This document shows, one piece after another, positions 29,487-40,300 of a DNA stretch of 64,000 nucleotides (within the stretch, counting starts at the first letter, position 1; the number at the start of each line of letters is the position of its first letter). The notes below the pieces were generated by a model that did no database searches, was not told the origin of the DNA, and saw only the letters and a program-made list of their open reading frames with translations. The stretch lies in NCBI GenBank assembly GCA_016710685.1, contig JADJVC010000017.1, positions 1 through 64,000 on the forward strand, written 5' to 3'. A program made the position numbers and the translations under genes. The stretch comes from Flavobacteriales bacterium (GTDB taxonomy: Bacteria > Bacteroidota > Bacteroidia > Flavobacteriales_F > PHOS-HE28).

Positions 29487-30175
29487 CAACAGCAGCGGCA
29501 ATCGGTAGCGCAGTTGTTGGCGTTGCGGGCGCGGTAAGTAGCAGTCGGGCAGCGAGTGGCGCCCAAAGGCAACAGCAGCGCGCAACTGACCAGCAGGCAG
29601 AAATAGCGGCCGAGCAATTACAGTTTGGGCGCGAGCAATACAATGACTGGCGCACTATGTTTAGGCCTGGACTGCAAAGCCTAGTCAACATGGCCGGAGA
29701 AGAACAGCGGCCGGACTATGCCGGCATTGCTGCCGACGTCGGACAATCCTTTGATGCCTCGCAGGGTATCAACCGCAGGCAAATGGAACGGTACGGCGTC
29801 GCGCCTACCGATGGCGCATCACAAGCAAGCGAAACGCAGTACGGGCTTGGCCGGGCACTTGCGCAAGTCGGTGTGTCGCAGCAGGCTCGCCAGGGCGCGC
29901 GCGATTCGCAATTCAATCGCATGCTGCAAGTGGGCAATATCAGCTCTAACCAGCAAGCTCAGGCAACCAACGCCATGCAAGGCGGCTTTAGTGCGCTGCA
30001 AGGCGCGTTTGGGAATCAGGCAAACTTGGCCGGGCAGCGCGCGAACCAATACGCGAATGCCGCCGCGGCGGGCGCGCAGATGGCTGGATACGGCATTAGC
30101 CAACTTGGGAACAACCCGTTTGCTCAAGGTGGCGTTCCACGCATCAATGTTATCAATGGCGGGGGTGGTGGATGA
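29477..30175 (+). CDS. Internal virion / DNA ejection-type protein
   Basis: A 232-residue protein, Ala/Gln/Gly-rich, with an N-terminal hydrophobic stretch (AAAIGSAVVGVAGAVSSS) followed by a long Gln/Arg-rich helix (AQRQQQRATDQQAEIAAEQLQFGREQYNDWR) and repeated QANLAGQRANQYANAAAAG-like helices. This composition is typical of small ejection proteins, which leave the head with the DNA and enter the envelope. Position before two larger internal proteins supports this. Confidence 0.65.
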   Translation: MGVATAAAIGSAVVGVAGAVSSSRAASGAQRQQQRATDQQAEIAAEQLQFGREQYNDWRTMFRPGLQSLVNMAGEEQRPDYAGIAADVGQSFDASQGINRRQMERYGVAPTDGASQASETQYGLGRALAQVGVSQQARQGARDSQFNRMLQVGNISSNQQAQATNAMQGGFSALQGAFGNQANLAGQRANQYANAAAAGAQMAGYGISQLGNNPFAQGGVPRINVINGGGGG

Positions 30176-31320
30176 GTGCAGCTACCGGCGGGATTCTAAG
30201 CGGACTACTGTCCGGCTTTCGACTTGGCGAGGCGGACACGCGCCAGCGCAAGGCCGACGCGCGCGTTGAACAGGAGTTTGACTACACGACGCAGCGCCGC
30301 GGCGTGCTTGACGGCTATCAAGACAAGGAGTTCGTCAATCGCCAGGAAGATCGCGAGTTTGATGTTAAACGCAAAACCGTAGAAGAGGATCGAAAAGGCG
30401 TAGTGTTTAAGCAAGGCCAGGAAGATCGCGGTCGCGCCCTCGCGCGAGAGCCGATCGAGTACGCCCAGAAGGACGAGCGTCACGGGCTGGCAGTCAAGCA
30501 AGCCAATCAGCAGATGGGGCAGTCTGCGGCCGGATTTGCATCAAGCCAGCGCGATTCGAACATGCGCGCAGAAATGATGAAAATGGGCTTAGATCAAGAA
30601 AAAGTGGCACAAAACGCACAAAAAGCGCGCAGAACGGTGCTTTCTTCGCTCGCAACGGCAGAAACAACTGGAAATTGGCCGCTTGTTGTTAGTTCGATCA
30701 ATTCGACGCTGGGCCAGGACAACGGCTATCAGGTGAAGGCAATTCAGCCGCAAGAAGACGGTTCTTTGCTGGTCGACTTTGGCGGCGAGAAGCCGATGAA
30801 GTTCGCGAACGTCGACGCGCTGGCGGAAGCTGCGCTAAAGCTCACGGATCCGGACACCTATGGGAAGGTGCTGGAGTCGACCATGCAACAGCGCCGCGGC
30901 GGGATGAATGGCGGGCGTCCGCAAGGCGGAGTGCAGCAACAGCTTATCGAGGTCTACTATCGGAACATGAAGCCGATTGAAGGCGAGTCTGACGAAGATA
31001 GATGGATGCGCGCCGCTGCGGAAGCCAGAAAAACAGATGGCATGGATTCAAACCAGCGTTACGACAAGTTTCTTGGTGATCTCGTTGAGCCAGGAATGCC
31101 GGAACGCGAGGTTGAGAAAGCTATGGCGATGGCAAGGAAGATGGCAGACGGCAACGGCGCGGTGTTTGGTGGTGACGCTGGCGGACCGCAAGCAGGACCG
31201 CAAGGCCGCGCAGCTGGACCAAAAGAGGGCGGCGCGCCACCGGACGGGACTCGCGTCAGAGGGCCAGATGGCAAAGAGTACGTTGTTCGTGGCGGTGTTC
31301 CTGTTCCAGTTGGGAGTTAA
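30172..31320 (+). CDS. Internal virion protein
   Basis: A 382-residue helical, charged protein starting MSAATGGILSGLLSGFRLGEADTRQRK: a short hydrophobic start, then long Arg/Glu/Gln helices (about residues 20-180), then a Gly/Pro-rich end (about 330-382). It overlaps the previous gene by four bases and precedes the giant gene by three. It is likely co-packaged with the giant protein and may act as its ejection partner. Confidence 0.6.
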   Translation: MSAATGGILSGLLSGFRLGEADTRQRKADARVEQEFDYTTQRRGVLDGYQDKEFVNRQEDREFDVKRKTVEEDRKGVVFKQGQEDRGRALAREPIEYAQKDERHGLAVKQANQQMGQSAAGFASSQRDSNMRAEMMKMGLDQEKVAQNAQKARRTVLSSLATAETTGNWPLVVSSINSTLGQDNGYQVKAIQPQEDGSLLVDFGGEKPMKFANVDALAEAALKLTDPDTYGKVLESTMQQRRGGMNGGRPQGGVQQQLIEVYYRNMKPIEGESDEDRWMRAAAEARKTDGMDSNQRYDKFLGDLVEPGMPEREVEKAMAMARKMADGNGAVFGGDAGGPQAGPQGRAAGPKEGGAPPDGTRVRGPDGKEYVVRGGVPVPVGS

Positions 31321-31323
31321 TCG

Positions 31324-34300
31324 ATGTCGCAAGAAAAGGATTCACCGGCGGTCGACTGGTCGCAATTTCAGGTAGTTGAGCCAGCCCCGGCTGTTGACTG
31401 GTCTAAGTTTGAAGTCATCGATGACAATCCGGACCGTTGGCAGAACACCATTGCCCGCGGCGTTGGGACGATGGGTGAAAGCGTGGTCCAGGCCGGCGGC
31501 GTTGTCGCTGACGCGCTGGTAGGCTTTAGCGGGTTCATCGACAAAGGCTTGAGCGGAATAACTGGACGCGCGCCGCGGGCAGAAGTGCCGGCGCCATCGC
31601 TTGCGGCCAATGAGTTCGCGCGCGACATGCGCGCATCAAAGGACGAGTTATTCCCTGCCCCGAGAGCTCAAAAAGAGCTTGAGGGCGACCTTTCGCGCGC
31701 CGATGGGTTCCTGGGAAGCCTTTTGGCTTACGGGAAGAATCCGTTGGGCTCCGCTCAAATGGGCGTGGAGATGCTCGGGGCGTCAATCCCGGCAGTGCGA
31801 GCACTTGGTATTGGAATGGGTAGCGGCGTGCTGGCTGGTGGTGGCGCTGGTGTTGATGCTGGCGCCACGTTTGACGACGAGGCGCGACGCGGCATCATCC
31901 AGGATACGCCTGCATTCCAGAAGCTTGCAGGTCAGTACGGCGAAGATAAAGCGCTGGAACTGATGAAAACGGACCGCATTCGCGCGGTCACTGGTGCTGG
32001 TGCGGCAGTTGGCGCCTTAACGGCATCCGGCACAAGTGCGCTAGGCCTAAACCCGGTGGACGACGCCATTGCAGGCATGGCCGGGACTGCAGAAAAGGTC
32101 ACGCTCAAGAGCGCGGCCAAGAAAATCGCCAGCGAAGCCGGTGGCGAAGTAGTCGAGGAAGTGCCGACGCAAATTGCGACCAACGTCGCATCAGGCTCGA
32201 CCGGTGGCGAAGCTAAGTGGAGCGACGATGTTGGCTCGGCTGCCGCTGGCGGTCTGGTACTTGGCGGGCTATCCGCCGTTCCGTTCGTTGGCGCCGATGC
32301 CGTGCGCCAGAAGTTCAAGCCTATCGACGTGCTTGGCGCTGGTGGTGACACGCATGGCGAGCTATTCAAGGATCCAGGCACGCAAGGCGATGAATTGGAC
32401 CGCGGCGCGCCGGACGATGGCGGGCTGGATCCGGATGCGCGGCCGGAAGGTATCACCTTCGATCAATTCAAGTCTGGCATGGAAGGCTATCTAGCCGCTT
32501 TGGCAGAAAAGCCAGACCCAACGCCAGCCGAGCTTGACGAGCTTCGAACCATTCAGCAATTCATGGGAGACCCGGAAGCGCTAGCTAAAATGCTAGGCGT
32601 GACCCTTGTCTCCAACGAACCGGCGGCAAACATTGCGCCGTCTGGCCTTCCGGTGATTGGCGAAGCTCCGCAGTCCGCGGACATGGTCAACGCACCGGAA
32701 TCTTTCGGCATTGAGCAGGCGCTCGCTGCCGCTTCCGCACCGCAACTAGGAGTACCGACCAATGAAGGACAAGATGCCGCCGTTTCCGCCCAAAGCGCCA
32801 CCACCGCGCAAAATGATGAAAAAGAAGGGCAAACGGGGCTGTTAAATCAGCCGGCGCCGCGCATGACTGCAGTTGATCGCGATGCGCGGATTAAAGGCCT
32901 TCTCAAGTCTCAGAAGGCTGGCGCCATTGATGGCGCTTCGGAAAAAGAGCTGACAAATCTTCTGATCGAGGACCGATCTCAGGCGCGCGTGGCCGGATCT
33001 CGCCAGCCAATTGAAGGGATGACGGTTTACGATGACGAGCGAGTGTCTGCGCGCAAAATCTTCATTGATGGCGATGGGTTCAACGCCATCAACAAGAAGA
33101 TGGGGCACAGCGCGGGCGACGAGATCATCAAGTTCATGGGGGAGGCTATTGCGGCCGAGTTCCCCGGCGATGCCGATCATAAGGGAGGCGACGAGTTTTA
33201 CATCCACTCTAATTTTTCGGATGAAGAAGCCGCGGCCAAGCTTGAGAAGGTGAGGGCAGTCACGAGATCAAAGAAATTTGTCGCGATAGATGCGGACGGC
33301 AACGAAAGGGTGCAAGATGGCGTTGATTTCAGCTTCGGAATAGGGAGCGACGTAGATGGCGCAGAAAAACAGCAGTACGCAGACAAAGCCGCCCGCGCTG
33401 CCGCAGGGCTCCGCGTTGAGCGCTCAGAAACCGACCGGCGAAACACGCAAGCCGACATTGGGCGAGTGGGTGAGGCAGATGGAGAAAGACGGGTTCAAGC
33501 CGGTGAGGTTCGAAGTCCGGTAGTCGAGCAACCGCAACAACCAGCGGACCTTGACCTATTCAAGACCGCCACGCGATCGCGCGGGACGGCATCTATACCA
33601 ATTCCAGAAGGAAGTGACGCCGACGCTGTGCGCGAAGCACTCAAGCGCGCTGGCGTGGTGGGCGTTATTGCAGTGAAAGACGGGGCGCTAAAGGTGCCAC
33701 GCAACCAAGTAGCGGTATTGGATCAATGGATTGCAAGCCAGGAGAAACCAAGTGGAGCAGAACCAACAGCAGAACCAACAACAGCCGTCGAGTCAGTCGC
33801 AGCAGAAGCCGGGCCGAGTGGTGGAGCTGCACAGCCATATAACGGTGGAAGCATTTCAGGCGAAGGATCACTTAGTACAGCCGGAGCCGTCGAGCCCACC
33901 GCAGCCGCAGCCGGGCAAGTAGTCGCAAAAGGGAAGTACAAGGACGGCACTGACTGGGAGGCTTCATATAGCACGCGAAAGCGTACCGACGGCAGCTTCG
34001 TGCTTATCCGAACCATGAGGGACGCAGACGGCGAGCGCGTGCAGCACTTGCATACGGATGGCTCGTGGGTAAGTGGCGAGCCTCCCGTGACGGCTGTATT
34101 TGGCGGCAAGCAGCATTCGGGGCCGGAGAACTTCCCGTCTGAGGAATACGCGCTTGCCGCGGCCAGGACAGGGCACAGCGCAGAAGAGTTCGGGCAGCCT
34201 GCGCCAGTTGCTGAGCAAGTCTCGGTAGCGGCGCCCGAGCAGACGGCGCCGCCGGTTGAGCAAAAAACAGAGACCAAGCGCGAGGCCGCCGTTCGCCTGC

Positions 34301-37300
34301 TGGAAGAGTCCAAGCAAAAGGGGCCGGAAGCGGTTATCCGCGCCAAGGCCGATGCCGAAACAAGTCCGGGACTCAAGAAGTCTTTCACTCTTCTCGCAAA
34401 TGCGATGGAAGGAAAGGACGCGAAGGAAATATCGCGCTGGGTCGAAAACACGGACAACAAGATCCTGCGCGCAGCCTTCACGGAAGCGACCGGGATCAAA
34501 TTGCCAAAGACCATTGGCGGGACGCGCGACGCTGTGGCCGGATGGGTTACGTCTTCAACTTACAAGATGGGCGATGTGAAGGCGGAGATTGCGGCAGAAA
34601 CCAAGACTCCGAAGCCGGTCACGCCACAAGTGGCGTCAAAAAACGAGCTTCAGAGCTTTATTGGCATTGCTGCGGATTCAATTGAGAAGCTACGCGCCGT
34701 TGACGTTGAGCGAGTGATCCGCGAGGCGCCGACAGAGTACCGTCAAGCTTTAGCTGAGCACATTAAGACAAGCCGCCAAGACTTGGCCGGCGAGGTTGAT
34801 GATGTGATGGCAGAGGGCAAATCCAAAAGCGCGCCCGTAGCGATCGCGCAGGGCGCGGATGCGTTCAAAGACGGAGTTAAGCCGGAAGCGACTGAGGCCA
34901 CACACCAAGAGCCCGGCGCCAAGCCGGAGCCGGTTACTGCGCCAGTTGTGGCGGAAGCAATCAAGAAATCGGCGACGAACAGCCCGCTAGACCTGAAAGA
35001 AGCCAAGTCGTGGTTGCTGAAGCGGGTGGACGAGGCGATGAAGGTAGCGCCGGCGAAGCACGCAGACATAAATGTTCTGACGCGCAAAGTTGGCAACCGC
35101 AAGCTTAGCGACGTGTCTGCGAAGTTTGCCGACCCGGATAGTGGGAAGGCGCGCCCGTCGCTGACAATTGAGGAAGGCAATGATGGGCACACCATAAAGT
35201 ATAGGAACAAGGTGCTCGGCATCGTCAACTCATTGTCGCTAGCCGTTAGCTCTGCTGAGCGCTTCATCATGGGCGCCAAGCTTATAGGTGAAACGTGGGA
35301 CTTCAGGCATCCGTCCCAAGCAGAGTTTGTGACGTTTGACGTGCCCGGCGACGGCAAGTTTAAGGTTCTAAATACGCGCGAAAACTTGCAGGCCTTCCGC
35401 TCTAGCGTGGAAAAGTCGGGCGGGTTCAAGAATGAGCGTAAATCGGCATCTACTCCGATGGCGCCAAGGTCGGAGCCGTGGACCGCCATCAACGACTTCC
35501 TGATTGACGACGAGTACGGGAACATCTACACCTACTCCAATGCAGTAGGGAGCCCGCTTAGATTTGGCGAGGGCGCTGGCGTTCTTGTGAATGCCTACGC
35601 TGTGGCTGAGAACGTGGTGATCGCCGAAGGCCTTGATACCTTTGTTGGGCGAGCCGTGCGCGGGCAGGACCGTGGCAAGTGGTTTGTGATCGAGGCAAAG
35701 ACCGGGCTTTCAGTCAGTCCTGGTCATTCAAGCAAAGAAGCGGCGATCACTGACGCCAAAGCTGCCGTAAGGCCTCAGCTTGCGGCGCTACAAAAGAAGG
35801 TCAGCGAAAGCAAGGCGCGCACCGAGAAGCAACGCGAGCAAGACTGGCTAAAAGCCAGTGCGCCCGATGTTTACGAGATGATGAGCGAGTCGCAGGACAC
35901 GGCCCCAGCACCACAGACGCCGACGCAGCCTAAAGCGCCGAAGGTTGAAGAGGCAAAAGCCCCACCAAAGGCGCCGAAAGTTGAAGCTCCTGCGCCAGCG
36001 CCACCGAAAAAGCCGGAAGTCTCCGCCAATACGATATTCACGGCGGATGCTGCGGAAGCTGCGCGCGCGCGACTAAAGGCCAAGTTCAACCGAGTTAGCA
36101 GCGGCGGGCTTGATCCCGAAATGATGCTGGATGGCATAACGCTATCCGGATACCACATTGAGAGCGGCGCCAGAAAATTCGCGGCATACGCCAGGGCCAT
36201 GATCCAAGACCTTGGCGCTGCCGCCGCGCCGTACCTAAAAAGCTGGTATCTGGGTGTCAAGTTCGACCCGCGATCGGCCGGATTTGATGGCATGGACAGC
36301 GCCGCGAGTGTCGAGGGCGCGAACATTGACGATGCACTTGCAGAGGGCGATGAAAATGCAACACCTAACCAACCAGAACCGCCTGAGTCCGGCGTTCGTG
36401 GCGGCGATCCAAAAGGAGCACCAAGCGCTCAAGGCGGACGAGAGCGTGCTGCACAATCAGGAGATGCACCGCCGGATACTGGAAACGTGGCAGATGCACA
36501 GCCCGATAATGTGGAAGAACCTGCAGCGGTACAATCTGGCGAGTCCGCTGGCGTACGTGCTTCAGGAACGGATGTGGAAGGAGGCCAAGAGTCTCAGGGA
36601 GGCGGGAATGCCCGCCCCGGACGCAAGGGAGCAGGCAGAAAAAAATCACCTGATGCTGGAGCCGGAAAAACCGACACAACCGACACAGACGTGGAGCGAA
36701 CTGGAGAAGGAGCTACAGACCGCAAGGACGATGATTCAAAAGGCGCGGAGCCGAAGGATGTCGAGTCAGTAAGCCCGGCGAATCCCGGTCCTGGAAACTT
36801 CCACATCGCCAATCCGCTTGAAGTCGTTGGCGGCGGGCAGGTTGCTCGGTTTAACAAGAACAAGGCTGCTATCGAGCTGTTCATTGCGCTGCGCGACGAA
36901 GGCCGTAGGCCGACCCGCGAAGAACAGGAGGTTTTGGCCGGCTACACCGGCTGGGGCTCGTTTGGGCAAGAACTGTTTAATGGCAATTGGTCTTACCCGC
37001 GACCCAAGCAAGGATGGGAGCAGCGCGATAAGTGGTTGCGCGACCATCTTGGCAGGGCTGACTGGGAAGGCCTGCAACGCTCGATCACCAATGCTCACTA
37101 CACAGACCCGCCGACCATCATGGCTATGTGGGAAATGGTGCGGCGCATGGGGTTCAAGGGCGGGCGAGTGCTTGAGCCCGGAATGGGCATTGGCAACTTC
37201 TATGGAATGATGCCAATAGACCTGAAAGACCGTAGCAAGCTGGCCGGCATTGAGCTTGACCCGGTTACCGGCGGCATGGCGCAAATGCTTTACCCTGATG

Positions 37301-40300
37301 CCGTAATTAAGGTGATGGGCTACCAGGACTCGAAGACGCCAGACGACTTCTATGATTTAGTCATCGGGAATTGGCCGTTTGAGAACACCGGGATCGCCGA
37401 TCGCCGATACAACCACATTAACCCGATGCTGCACGATTACTTCTTTTTGAAGGCATTGGATCAAGTGCGGCCGGGCGGCATTGTGATCGGCATCACGTCT
37501 GCCGGATCCATGGACAAGAAAGGCATGGCAGTACGTCGCGAGCTGGCCAAGAAGGCCGAGCTAGTGGCGTCTTTCCGCCTGCCGTCCGGGGCGTTTGAGG
37601 ACTACGCCGGGACAAAGGTAGTCACCGACATCGTTATTCTGCGCAAGCGGGCCGAGCCAGTATCGAACGTGGACGGCGAAGTGTGGATTGATACTGTCGA
37701 CATGGACACGAAGTCGGGTGAAAAAGTCCGTGTAAATGCTTACTACCAGCAGAACCCGCAGAACGTGATAGGCACCATTGACTACGGTCACGGGGCGACG
37801 ACGTTCGGGCCTGGGATGATTGTGCATCGGCCCGACAACATGCAGGAGCAGCTGGACCGCATTGTGGCGATGGTGCAGGAGGGTGCGTACCTATCCACCA
37901 CGCGGAAAGACACGATTAGCTACATCGCCAACCACACGAGCGACCGAGAAGGCGCGCTCACGCGTACCGATGACGGGCTGTTTATTGTCCGCGGCGAGCA
38001 CTTGGCGCCAGCGCATGAGGTTCATAAGTACCAAGTCAAAAGCCAGAAAGAAACCGCCGCGCGCGAGGCTCAGCTTAATGCGCTGATCGACATGCGCAAG
38101 GCATACGGCCGACTGATTGAGGCCGAAAGAGGAACGTCAGGGGTCGACCCGGAGCCGATTCGCAAGCAATTACGAGAGCAGTACGAGGCATTCTCCAAAG
38201 CCTATGGCCCGATGAGCGAAAGCTTTGGTCTTGGGTATCTAGAGAAAATCGACGACCCGTTTTATTACGCGCTGGCAGCGCTGGAAACAAAGGATGGCGA
38301 AAAGTATCGCCCTGCCGACATCCTGTCAAAAAGCACCATCCGATCGGCGAGGCGGATCACGAACCCGTCTATTCGCGATGCCTTCGTGCTGGCGCGCAAT
38401 GGCAGCGTGAACCCGTCGCTGGAAGAGATCGCGAAACATGCCGGGCAACCGGAAGACAAGGTGCGCGCCGAACTGGTTGAGAGTGGCGCCGTGTTCGAAA
38501 CGCCGGGCGGTGACATTGTGCCGTCCGATATGTACCTGTCCGGCAATGTTCGCGAGAAGCTGCGCCAAGCCAAGATTGCTCTTGATGATGGCAACGACGC
38601 CATGCGGCGCAACGTAGCTGCACTGGAGAAGGTGCAGCCAGCTGACATCCCGTATTTCAACATTGAAGCGCAGATGGGAGCAACGTGGGTTTCAACTGGG
38701 ATCTACGAAAAGTTTGTTGCTCACATGCTCAACCGTGAAGGCACCGAAGGAATTGAAGTCAGGTACACCTATGGTCGCTGGAACATAGACGTCGACCGCG
38801 AATTGCAGAGAACAACCGCCGCCATTACTGGGTTTGGAACTAGGTACTATCGGTTCGGCAAGCTGGTCAACGCAGCCATCAGCAATCAAACGGTTGTAAT
38901 CAAATACAAAGATCCAGATGGGCGCGAGTTCGTAGACAAAACTGCAACGGACGAAACAAACGCCAAAATCGCCGATATGCGCGAGAAGTTTGGTGAATGG
39001 CTGTGGAAAGACCCTGAGCGCCGGATTGCAATCGAACGCGAATACAACGAGGTGCGCAACTCTTACGCATCTCCGTCATTTGATGGTTCATTTCTAACCT
39101 TCGAGGGAATGGCGCTGAGCGTCGGCCGCGGTCCGTTTGATTTGCGCCAGCATCAGATTAACGCCATTTGGCGCGCGTTGGTCATGCGTCGATCCTTGAA
39201 CGCGCACGAAGTCGGCACCGGCAAAACCTTCACCATGGGTGGTATCGCGATCGAGTCGCGCCGATACGGCATCGCCAAGAAGCCTGTTCTGCTGGCGCAC
39301 AACGCCAACAGTAAATCAGTCGCGTCTGAAATCCAAATGATGTACCCCGCGGCCAAGATCCTTTACCTGGACAACCTATCGCCAAAGACCATTGATGTTC
39401 GCATGCGCCAAATCGCCAACGACGATTGGGATTTGATTGTGCTTCCGCACTCCCTGATCGAGCGACTGTCTTTCCGCGAGGAAACGCTCATGGGAATGGC
39501 TCGCGAGGAAATTGAAGGCCTAGAAGCCGAGGCGCGTCAGGCCGCGAGCGAAGATGGGCAGAACTTCACGGAGGAAATGCTGAATGACCCGGAAGAACTA
39601 AGGAGACTGCGCTCACCAACCGCCAAGGAACTGGTAAAGCAGCGAGCGCGCATCATTGAAACGATCAGGAAGCAGGCGCAAGAGTCATCGCGCGAGGGCG
39701 CTGTGCCGTTCGAGGAGTTAGGCATTGATATGGTGCTGGTCGACGAGGCGCACGAGTTCAAAAAGCCGCCGATGGTCACGCGCATGAAGATGAAGGGACT
39801 GCAGACTCAAACGTCCCAAGCGTCCATTCAGCTGAATTTCTTGACGCGCTACGTCCGAGAGCAGAACAACGGCGGGAACGTCCATCTTTTTACCGGAACG
39901 CCGATCACCAACACCCTTACCGAGATCTTCCACCAAATGCGCTACATCATGGCCGACGAAATGGCCGCGGTGGGCGTAGACCAGTGGGATGGGTGGTTTG
40001 GGTCGTTTGCCAAAGAAGAACAGGACGTAGAGCTAACCGCGGCCGGCGACTATGAGGCGGTCAACCGGCTACGTGCATTCATCAACGCGCCCGAGCTGCG
40101 CAAGATGATCGGGCAATACATGGACGTGGTGTTTTCCGACGATATGCCGGAAATGCAGCCGCGCCGAACGAAATCCGGCAAGCTTCTGTCAGATCAAAGC
40201 TTGACCGAGCTAGAGAGCGCCGAACTACTGAATGGACGCTTAGAAGGCGCCAAGGATCGTCCGTACAAAAAGGTGGTCAACGAAACGGCCGACCCGACGC

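Noticed and set aside
34256..34579. A 107-codon forward ORF inside the giant gene
   Set aside because: Unlike the four accepted embedded ORFs it is Arg/Ser/Lys-rich like a typical shifted frame, the giant's own frame there is well-formed protein, and no good ribosome site precedes it.
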